Shown piece after piece: positions 54,154 to 64,000 of a DNA stretch of 64,000 bases. Position 1 is the first letter of the stretch. Every line of letters starts with the position of its first letter. A model generated the notes under the pieces. The model was not told the origin of the DNA. It searched no databases and saw nothing but the letters and a program-made list of their open reading frames with translations. The stretch comes from Penelope pileata (taxonomy: Eukaryota; Chordata; Aves; Galliformes; Cracidae), in assembly GCA_013396635.1 (NCBI GenBank), contig WBMW01005513.1, positions 483,456-547,455 on the forward strand. The letters run 5' to 3'. A program made the position numbers and the translations under genes.

Positions 54154-56599
54154 TTAGTGACTTATTTGGCTTACAGTAAATGTTGACCAGGTACATAATT
54201 TGCATCATGAAATATTTAGAGGTTTTTGAAGTTGTAATAATTTTTAAAGTCTGCAGTATTTACAGTATCTGTGCTAGTGTGAATTTAGACCTTGGAATAA
54301 TTCCTAACATTGATATCCCTTTCTATTTTCTCGAGAACCCAAATTTCCTTCCTCAATTACATTTATATTACTTTTTTTCAGGATATTATTGCCACTTCTA
54401 GGTTCGTGAAACTTGCCATTTTACAGCCAATCACATAGGATTTCAGAGCTAGCAGTTGGGACATGCTGTTAACAACTTCAGGGATCATGCAGCCAGATGC
54501 ACTTTATGTTTACACAAACTTCAGTTGGGCTAGGACAAGAAGCTACTATATGACTGGAATTACCATCTGAGTAGATGAGGAATTAGACTTTTGAACAACA
54601 TATTTCTGGCTGTGGAAAATGCTAACAGTTAATGCTAAATGCAAACAGTTTCTGGTTGCTTTGAAAAAGCATGCCTAATTAAAAACCTTTAGAAAGAAAT
54701 ATTGTGTATGTAGTGTGACTACAAGTTAACAAAAAGCATAAGCTTACTGATATCACTAGGCTTTACATATGGGCCTAAATTTAAACATATGTTGTTTACT
54801 GTATAAGAAAAGATTGCCGAATCAGAGATGTAAAAACTGAACAGATAATTATTTTTTTTTAAAGTACTAGAAGACTTCCAACAAACAGTTCTGACTGTAT
54901 TTCTTTGTCTCTGATTTTTTTCATTTTGGGTGTTTTTGAGGGAAAGAAGGAGAGGTAGTTTTCTTTCTTCTCATTCTACACAACACAGAGAAGAACAGTC
55001 CATCCTCTTATCATCCCTAGCTTTCTTCTTCCTTCCTCTTTCAAAAATTCTCTTTATACATATATAGACAACAAAAACGTAGTTGCAGGCCAAAAACTTA
55101 TCAAGGGACTCTAGGGGAGATATATCAGCTGTAACTATTCTTATTACTAAAAAATAATTAACTGGACTTAAAACTAGCAATGTTTTAAAATTTCAGTTGC
55201 ACTCTTACTGCAGTGCAAAAGAACCATTATGGTTTTTTTTGGTCCTACACTTTGTCATCCTGACTTCTAGTTTACCTATAACTATGTCTGACCCCCAGAC
55301 AATGGTGTTCTCTCACTACAGTAGTAATTGAAGAGTAAGTACTTTGTTTCCTGAGTACTTGCATAGCTTCACATGAACCATGAGTGTATATATATAATTA
55401 TATTAGTACTGAACAATTTTCATTTTCTTACTTCATCTTCTAACTGTGATTTTCTACAGAACAACAGAGGGAAAGACGTGTTAAAACTGAAAACAAAAAG
55501 GTACTCTTATAATCACCAGCTTACAGATTCCATAGCTTCAAGACAAATGCTATGTAGTACATAGCATGTGTAAAATCAGCAGCCCTCATAGCACTGCATC
55601 CGCATGATGCAGAGCTGAGAGCAAGGAGCGAACATTAGCTGGGCTGCGTCAATGTAGGCAGATAAAGCAAAGTGCCTTGATATAAACTGTAGAAAGAAGG
55701 AATTGTTCAAAACCAGACAAGGAGAAAGTAAACTCAACTTTAAGAGAAGTTCTCTAAAGCACCCAGAAGATAGCAAATGCTATTTATTAAGAATTGCTTT
55801 TATTATTCATTAACTTGTGAGAATGAATGTAAATTTTAATGGATACAAAAGGTTAAAAGAGAGGGGCCTAAAAAGTATCAGGTCAAAAAAGAGAACTTCA
55901 AGAGAAAGGGAAGGTATGTCTTTAATAGAACAGGAAAGCAAATAGCTAATGGCACAGGCAGATAAAACCTTCAGTGCCAGTTTTATGTCTTCTCAGAGGT
56001 CTAGTGTAACCAGGTTTTTAACAAAAACATTTTAACATGAGAAGCAGAAGAGAGCACAAGCCCTTTAAAGAATATTTAGTCAAGATTCAAACTGACAGAG
56101 GAAGTTCACTCCAGAGTACTTAAGAAAACTAACCAAAACAGTCCCTGAGAAGTTAGTGACTAGTTTTGAGAACTTATGGAGGACTGTTAAAGAATGAACA
56201 TAGAACGTGCCTTTCAAAAATCAAATGTGTAAAAATGAAGATCTGAATAATTAGAGCCCTCTCCCAGCCCCTACAAATATTGTAAAATTATGTATTTATC
56301 AGTAGCCATCATCTTCATGGAAGACAATGATGAGATTAAAACATAGGTGAATGTCCATGGAAAAGAAATGATATCAAATCAATCAATTTTCCTTCTTTGT
56401 CAGACTATGGTAAGTGATTCAGAGAAAAGCAGTGGGATATATCTTTCATAAAATATCTGATTTTCTGGCATTGCTATTTCAAAGTGTATTGGAAAAGAGT
56501 AGTCTTGACACAATGACTCTAATGAGAATGTACAACTCTCTAACACTAGGGAATTTCAAATAGATTTCTACAGTGAACAGTTCTACACTCTGCTTCTTT
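54154..56599. other. AT-rich non-coding DNA, no gene seen
   Basis: About 2.4 kb with frames up to 73 codons and no domain. Short TA-rich patch near 55388-55400. No repeat recognised. Confidence 0.6.
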
Positions 56600-57384
56600 A
56601 TTTCTTTTCACTAGTACCTTGGACAATGAAATGCGGAATATAGTTACATTGTTTGTGGATAACACCAAAACACAAGGGTTTGGCTGCAAGCCCTTTCAAA
56701 GACAAAACTGTAATTCAAACTCATCTTGATAAACTGGAGAACTGGCTTGGTGTCAACAGGACTAGAATCAATAGATGCAGCCAAAAACAGAGAAGTTACG
56801 AAGTTCAAAATACATTATAGGAGTTATAATGGATCAAGTTAAGAGCAAGGAATGTGATGTTGCTGCAAGAAAAGACAGCTTTCGATTTGGGTATACTAGC
56901 AGAAATGTATCTGTATTGCTTCGCTAAGCATGACTGAGGCTTCAGAAGGCACACAGTTCTAGACACCACAGGGTACAAAAGATGCATGCATTTAGAAATA
57001 CTAACACGGGAAGCAGCAGCAATAGTAAGAGTTTTAGGAAGCATAGCATATGAATGAAGTTTGAGTAAGCACTGCTGAACTGTCACAGAAAATAGAAGAC
57101 TTACATAAAACACAGATCTTTCTAACATTATCCAGATACTGAGAATAATTATACTCAATGGCTAATGAATGATAGCAGAAATAAGTTATCTTGACTTCTG
57201 AGTTCAAGGTGTTCAGAAATTGCAGAAAATTATGTAGCAATGTTCTGGTAAACTCTTTAACCAGCAGTGTTAAGAACAGTTTACATACGTTAGGGATGAT
57301 TTAAGTATTCTTGATTCTTCCTTCATGCAGGGAGTTTGACTAAGTGCTCTCTTGAGATCCCTTCTAGTCTTATGTTTCTGTGAT
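56600..57384 (+). mobile_element. Old, decayed CR1-type LINE (reverse transcriptase region and tail)
   Basis: A diverged CR1-like insertion. At 56652-56669 the frame reads FVDNTK where CR1 reverse transcriptases carry FADDTK, so one catalytic aspartate is replaced and the motif is dead. Further remnants follow in the normal order: 'cttgataaactggagaactgg', given here as aaactggagaactgg (56731 region), 'gttataatggatcaagtt', 'aatgtgatgttgctgcaagaaaa', seen as gtgatgttgctgcaag, and 'gaggcttcagaaggcaca...gttctagacaccaca' in pieces. The middle (57060-57290) is too eroded to align by eye. The 3' end is visible as 'gactaagtgctctcttgag', 'cccttctagtcttatg' and 'tttctgtgat'. Its order, length and decay suggest an early insertion, older than the other copies here. 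Confidence 0.75.
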
Positions 57385-60300
57385 TTTAATTTACATGGAG
57401 TTCTCTGAAAAGATCTGGGTCAATCCATTCATTTTTATGCATCAAATGAAAATCTTACAAGACATGAATAACTCCATAAGCTAGGATATAAAAACTTTTT
57501 AAAAAAAAAACTGTCTAGGATGCTGGAGAAGTTTTCATCCTATTTGCTTAACAGAAATTGTTGATAGTTCTCTCTTTTTGCAAGAAAATGCTTTGCCTAA
57601 TACTGATTTATGAATCTGAGGCTTTTGTTCTAGGTTCTCTTCATCGTATTTGCTTCAAATAACAAAGTAAGACAATGATAACTCCATCGCTGCAACTATC
57701 AGGAAGAGAATTCTACTTCCTCATTTTGCTTCATACACTTCAGAGTGGAATTATCCTGAGTTCTGACAGGAAACTTATCTTGAGCTGATTTCTGAGGTTT
57801 CCTGCAGATGGAAAGTTGAAAGTAGTTATCAAAGTTACTTAAAACCCAGAACTTCTCTTGTTTCTTGTATTGTTATCCACATGAGTAGGACTCTTACACC
57901 AACTATCTTCTAGGAAAGTACTGACACTGGCGTTTCTGCTCTTTGCACAAAACAACACTTTCATGGGGACATTAAATTTAGTCTTTAGACACAGATGAGA
58001 AATGAAATGCAATTGCCCAGTTTGAGATAGCTTTCTTGGAAACCACGCACACAAATTAACTTGAGCTTTGGCCCATGCATTTTTTCTGAACTACAGGAAG
58101 GACTGTACTGTTTGACATTTGCATGCAGGCTTTCTGCTGGTAGAAATAGTGTGGATTTCACAAGAGGAAAGTCAATGTATACTTAGTAGGGTCGAGGATA
58201 CTGAGGAAGATTTTGCTTGCTTTAAGAAGCATATAAATCAGAGGAGGAAAAACTGAATTTAAAAAACACATAGTGAAATGGTTAAATCTCTGTATCTTTA
58301 GACTGCATTTTAGAAATTACTAGTTGGGCTGATTAAAACATGCTGAAAAGCAGCCACTACTGTTTTTTTTCAAGTCTGTGTGCTTATTAAAACCAGAGAG
58401 CATGTGAAACAATGATATAATCCCTTAACTAACAGTTTATCTTGCATGAAGGAAAATACCATTATATCAGTCTTGATGAAACCTAATTGGTATTTGACTG
58501 TGATCACATTAACTGCTTTGTGCTTCAAAAGTTACACTTTAAAGGTGAATTCCTGGGTGCATTAAGAGTGGCTTATATCAAAGTCTTGTTGAGGAGGAGT
58601 ATTTTGTGAGTTGTGTTGATCAAACACCATTTTGATCACTTATACTTGGTATTAGACTTGATTAAATTCTACAGAAGTCATCTTTGACAACAGCCTTTTT
58701 TTTTCTGCTCGCACACTCACAAAAGGAAATCCTTGGATCCCAACTGTGCCTGTAATGAAGGTGAATTGTCTTTAATGACTTAAAGAGTACCATTTTGTGC
58801 TTAACAGTTTACATATTGCAAATTACCCTGTAAATACTCTGTTTCTAGATCAAATTAATTGTATAACAAGTTGTGCTGTGTGGCAGTGAATTTTCTTCAC
58901 TATTTTAGCTCCCAGAGTCTGGCAGCTTTAAATGGTTTTCTTATGTTACTACCATGTAAGCACTTAAACACAGACATGGCATTCATGATGGATGTGAATG
59001 TTGCCGCTTGATGTTTAAAATAATAGTCAGTTATGACACTTAGTGGACCTTGACTTGCTTGCCTTTGTTAACAAATCAGTGCACTGGAAAATGCATGACT
59101 TCAGCTTTTATGTCCGTAACTCATTAAATTAAAGATAACTAGCCAAGTTAAGCTCACCTGCTATTACTGTGAGCTTATGTGAAGTTATTCCTGATTATAC
59201 TTCACCTCAATGCATTTTACTCTTCAAGGGCTGGATCAAAAACATTGTCAACTGCATCAGAGTCCAGCATCAGCCAAGTTTGAAATGAGTATTCAGACTC
59301 AGGAGCAGAGAAAACAAGTACATGTAAAAGGAAGCAGCAGGAAAGGGGAAGTGAGTGTCAAGACAGAAGTTTTGCTTCCTGAGCCCTTGTCCTGTGTTCC
59401 GTCTGTCCACTTGCTCCTTTAGTAATGTGCACACGTATTGTACATCTTTTCATGGTTCAGTTACTTCATTTAAAAACAAACATGTCATAATCAAGATGGT
59501 GACTAGATGAGTACACAAGATCAAAAGATAAAGCATCTTTTGATTCTGAAGTACTGCTTAAGCTACTTTATTCACCATTAACTTTGAAACTGTACCACCC
59601 CTATTCCTTTTTTCTTTTTTCTCCATTACGCAAGGATATTTTCCTGAAAGCTGTTACTGTCTGTCTGAGAGGAACTAGGACTGAAGGCAGGGATGAAAAC
59701 ACTTCCGTAGTACTTAACCAATCTTCAAGAAAAAGCTCCAGGCCGCTGATTTCAGATCAATATAAAACCACCTAGCTCAGTGGTGACTAAAGCCAGCCGT
59801 AATGTTCAGCAACAGGGAGGTGAGCCAGATTGATAAAGGACATGAAAATATTTCATTTAGAAAATATCCCCAGAAACCTCTACAATCTCCTACCTTACTA
59901 TCAATTCTTGTGTTCAGCTGGTGTTCTGATTTCCACTGGGCTGTTTCTGGCAGCCTCCCATTTATCAAGGACTGCGTCAAACACAAGTCTTAAAGAGGCT
60001 GGCTGAACTGCAGCGTATAGTCTGCAGGTGTATAATGCAGTGCTGACCTGAGCTTCTGATCCCATGGGACTGGAGCTTCCAATAACAGCTACTCTGAAAG
60101 AACTTGGAATAGAAACACCGTGATTGATATATTGGCAACAGTCTCATATCAGAAACTGGCTTTAAGAGGAGAATAAATGAACTACAGGATCAGGTACATT
60201 TAAGTGAGGCAGCAACGATCAAAGCTAGAAAAGGAACAGCTTTGTCTGAGCACTTTATGTGTGAACATGGTAAAAAACCTGAAAGAAAACAATCTTACAG

Positions 60301-61583
60301 GACATACACAAAGTCATATCAATTTAGCTTGATTATGCAATATTTTTTAATGTATTTTGGTTATGGAAATCTTTAACAATTTGAATATTTCTTGTAGTGG
60401 CCTGCAAAATAAATAAATAAATAATCTGAGGTACAAATTAAAAAGAATATTATATTGAACGGTAATTAAAAATACTGAAGGTTACTTTACTGCTGTGGTC
60501 ATGTCTACCTAAAAGTCTGCACTGGTTTACAGCTTTTAACCGTGCTTTTTGTTTGCAAAATCCAAGTGATGTAACAGTAACATTTGGCTCATTTGAAACT
60601 TCACTTTCAATGTTCAGATGGTTGCATAGTCTTCTTCTGCTTACCACCTTCTGCTTTAATCTGCATGAGCAGTACCGGTGACCTAAGAGCTGTCAAGAGA
60701 AGGGAATGCAAAAAAAAATCAGTATATGCTCATCACAAACCAGACACGCACAAGTATGGGGCATTTTATGATTTAAGAATTCTTGTCCCAGTTTTGCATC
60801 TGCAGAATCTGGCTCCTTCCCTCTTATACCAGGTGCCTAACGTAAAACAAAAATCCACTTTTTCAAGTGGGACACCTGGATATCAGCGTAACAGGCAAGA
60901 TCGAACAGCCCAGGATAAAATTAACAACTCTGTCTTCAGAGTGGGGCTCAACTATTATGCTGAGTGTAAGGAACCATACACTAAGTAATAGAGAGAAGAA
61001 AAAAACAACCAAAGATCATACAGCTTCTTGTTAAGCAAACATGCAGTGAAAGGGACAGGAGTCCAGGAGAAAAAAAAATTGTATGTGATCTTGTAATTAA
61101 AGACTGTATCATATCATGTATCCACAAGAGGGCCAAAACGAAAAAAGTGGCATAAGCAACTTTAATTCTAGCATTTTGATAACCTTAAAGTACTTGGCTT
61201 TACAAACTTGAGCATGTCTTTCTAATACATGCTTTCATATGTAATCTGAATTTTTCAGCCTCTGTGCTCATTTCAAACATTTCTATTGCTATCTAAAACT
61301 GATCCCATCCTTTCTCCGAAAACAGGTATCCTCATTGACTATAAAAAGTATACTTACATTGTAATTACGAGCCGCAAAAATAATACAAGCAAGAAAGGGT
61401 TATAACAGTGGGGCTGAGCTACAGCTGTATCAAGGTAAAACAGATTGGCTCAATTGCAAGAGCTTTGCATGATGAGATTCTGATGGGAGAATATGTGATT
61501 GCTTAGCCAGATGTTGTGAGTTTACCCTGAATATGAGGGGGATGACACAGCTCATTTGTTTTTCAGAGCCTTGTAGTATTAAG
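57385..61583. other. AT-rich non-coding DNA, possibly with conserved elements
   Basis: About 4.2 kb with no recognised gene. The 134-codon frame at 60584-60988 has no domain. The segment 58440-59190 is repeat-free and rich in homeodomain-like ATTA cores and CTTTGA/TCAAAG motifs, a texture often seen in conserved enhancers; conservation cannot be tested here. An (AAAT)n patch lies at about 60404-60424. Confidence 0.5.
60404..60424 (+). repeat. (AAAT)n microsatellite
   Basis: About four to five AAAT units in tandem. Simple repeat. Confidence 0.85.
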
Positions 61584-61600
61584 GAGAGAGAGAGAGAGAG
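61584..61600 (+). repeat. (AG)n microsatellite
   Basis: About eight AG dinucleotides in a row after 'attaagg'. Simple repeat, probably variable. Confidence 0.88.
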
Positions 61601-61659
61601 CGTTGGAGATCTTTAGTCACTACAACCTTTGAGGTAGAGTTTAAACCTAAATAATTGTT

Positions 61660-61775
61660 TGGAGGTTTTTTGAGTTTTTTTTTTTTATTGTGTTGGGTTT
61701 GTTTGTTTGTTTGCTTGTTCTGTGTGTGTGTTTGTTTTGCTTTTTTTTAATGTGTGCGGGTTGTTTGCTTCAAAA
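61660..61775 (+). repeat. T/G-rich low-complexity stretch
   Basis: A strand-biased stretch made almost only of T and G: a run of about 13 T, then GTTT units, (TG)n, another T run and TGTGTGCGGG. No retroposon sequence is recognised. Confidence 0.85.
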
Positions 61776-61793
61776 CAAATGACAAACTTTATC

Positions 61794-61822
61794 AAAATAT
61801 ATAAATATTGAAATATATAAAT
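61794..61822 (+). repeat. Short AT-rich direct repeat, 16-bp period
   Basis: aaaatatataaat (61794-61806) and gaaatatataaat (61810-61822) are near-identical. Simple AT-rich duplication. Confidence 0.7.
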
Positions 61823-64000
61823 TTAAATGGAAACAACTGCTGTAGAAGTTGTTAGGGCTGTGAGTAACATGGTTTCTATCTCATGAAATTGTTTGTGTCA
61901 ATTGTTGTCTTTGCCTTATTTCTAGTGGGGCTGCTGATATATTTGGTTGTGATTTCTTTTGTGACACGTTATGTTATATATATTTTTTTTCTCTTATAAG
62001 TACAAAAGAACTCAAGCTGAGTAAAGAGGAGGGTGTAGAAAGCCAAAACCTTCTTGTTTCATATTGAACTGGTGCTTGATGTGCTCTGTTGCAGTTGTTG
62101 TTTGCCATCTTTGAGGTGTATGCACTCGAGTATGAATAGTGTGGACATTTTCCATGAGATGCAGAGGTCTTCTGTGTGGATTTTTACTGCATATATGCTC
62201 CTGTTTTCCACTGACGTTCCGTACTGACATTGAGAGAAGCAACGTGTGCTGTATGATTGTAGGGCACATAATACAAGCAAGCAGTGTGATCCGAGGGTAA
62301 AAAAGAAAAGTGTTCACTGTAGATTTACCTAGAGCTGACTAAATTCTTAGTAATAACTTAATTTTTTCCTTTCTCTTATCTGTGATTTGGTACTTCTAAT
62401 AACAATGTTAGAAGCTGCAATATAAATAGGAAAAAGCACTTGTCAGTATATTGCTGAATCACACTAATGCTCGTGTGGAGGGATCATGTCTTAGGGATAT
62501 GTTTGTAGGAGCAAGCACTGGGAGTGGTACAGCTGTTCAGACCTCATGCCATGAGTACTGATGGTGCAAAAGAGCCCAAAGCTCATAGCATGAGGGGTGT
62601 GTTACCAGTGCCATATCTTCAGCTGATCTTCAGCCTTACAGTTGCTATGATTTCTATATATACAGCTGTTACCCATAGTTAGTAAATGAGTTAAGCCCTA
62701 GCTGTGTGGACTTCAGCTTGTGCTCACAGAGCTGATCTGTGCAAATCAGAGTACGTACTAACTTGGATTCTGCATGCACCAGTTCAGACTGCTCTGCGTG
62801 TGATGCAAGATTTGCCTTTATGCAAACTGTGATTTATAGATGCTTTGTAGCATGCAAGAATAAAATAAATGTTGCCTGCCTTTAAGGTTTCAATAATTTT
62901 AGTGTCCCTTTAAGACCTCATGACTAAAATTCTCCTTTCTAAACTCCTAAAGCAATTGATATTCTTATGAGTTGGGAAGACTGTGGAACATCAAACTTGT
63001 GTCTTAGAGCTGGCAACTGAGGGAGTAGAGCTCTGTATGCTTTCTGTGCCACCCGGATATTTGTCAGGTGCCTTAGCACCTTTAGCTTTGTGAAAAAACT
63101 TTGTCATATGGGTTAATAAACTCATTTCTGACTCAATAAAAACCTCTGTCAGTGACTCCCAGCATCTGTCTGCATAGGTCAGTGAGTGGTTGGCTACAGG
63201 CTCTGACTTGCGTGGACGCCACAAGACAATCCAAGCATAACTTCCAGCCACACTTAGTGTGAATATAGGCTACTGTTCAGCTAACACACAGGGCTAAGAT
63301 AAAGTACAAATACAAGAAAAGCTGGAATTTAAGGTACTTCTCCCACAATCTTTTAAGGAGTATAGCATTTCTGATTGAATAAAGTTCTCTAAAAGAAAGT
63401 TAATTGCACACTGCAGAGTCTGTGTAAGAAATAATGTTTTTTTACCATTCACTGGCAAGGGAAGAGTTAATGCAAGGACTGATTGCCCACATGGGCTCAC
63501 CAGTGGTGGACGGTTGGGTTAGCTGTGTCAATTATTTTGGTCTCTGACTTTAAATCCTGAGGAGATTTATTTCTGCTGGTGCTACATTTCTAGAGGAAGA
63601 GAGTCTTCTGGCTGAATGGGCTCTGAGGTGCAAGAAGCCAGACATCCGTGATTTGGCTGAGATTTGAGAGTCTGGTCGCTGCCTAGGAACCTGATATGGG
63701 CTCGTATGACTGTCAAAACCTGGTCTGCTTTCATCTGAGGGTCGACAGCATGCCCTGTTGTTTCAAGGCATGACAGCAATGTCAGTGATCTATCGAGGCC
63801 TTCTCTGATCACGCAAAAGTAGTATTGTCGCGTTCATGGGGTTTTTTTTGTTAAAGAAAAAAACAGAAGAGTATTATTCTGTTAATCTATATCCAAAGGT
63901 ACAATGACAATTGGAGAAATTTAGCTTGGTTTTTAACTGATGTAAAAACGCTTTCAGGCGCTAGTATTTAACTCTAAATTTTCTATACATTAATAGTTTA
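61823..64000. other. Non-coding DNA, no gene seen
   Basis: About 2.2 kb of unique sequence to the window edge. The overlapping minus-strand frames at 62012-62317 (101 codons) and 62059-62280, and the 86-codon frame at 62991-63251, have no recognisable domain. No repeat family recognised. Confidence 0.55.

Noticed and set aside
60584..60988. 134-codon plus frame
   Set aside because: No domain, no supporting context, and length not unusual for 64 kb scanned in six frames.

Overview
The window looks like non-coding DNA from a bird, most likely a galliform and possibly chicken. The grounds are repeats: at least ten fragments of the CR1 LINE, several with the family's octamer tail (ATTCTATG-like), and one short element whose ends and internal sequence match, from memory, the chicken mariner Galluhop (Mariner1_GG). 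No mammalian-type SINE or LINE was noticed. The DNA is mostly AT-rich, with few CpGs and homopolymer runs of 14-24 bases. The species call is inference; no database was searched.

No protein-coding gene, tRNA, rRNA, CRISPR array or bacterial feature can be supported. Open reading frames are short (60-158 codons), often overlap frames on the other strand, and show no recognisable domain except where they cross CR1 reverse-transcriptase remnants. The stretch reads as a gene desert or the inside of a large intron.

Layout. 1-22 kb: unique AT-rich DNA with one CR1 tail (2.4-2.7 kb), a 14-bp hairpin (6.1 kb) and paired short inverted repeats with two E-boxes (8.3 kb). 22.7-23.4 kb: the best-preserved CR1 copy. 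27.8-28.0 kb: a small old CR1 reverse-transcriptase fragment. 30.1-30.55 kb: a GC- and CpG-richer island. 34.3-35.5 kb: two CR1 tails in opposite orientation. 41,751-42,332: an uninterrupted run of 582 T, the most striking object in the window and possibly an assembly or sequencing artefact. 45.26-45.52 kb: two CR1 tails meeting tail to tail, one flanked by an exact 16-bp direct repeat. 48.4-48.9 kb: a short non-autonomous mariner. 52.5-54.2 kb: two more minus-strand CR1 copies. 56.6-57.4 kb: an old, decayed CR1 with a damaged catalytic motif. 57.4-64 kb: unique DNA that by texture may include conserved non-coding sequence.

Nothing here supports a new multi-gene system. The items most worth checking are the 582-nt poly(T), the nested CR1 junction at 45.3 kb, the inverted CR1 pair at 34-35.5 kb, and the GC-rich island at 30 kb.
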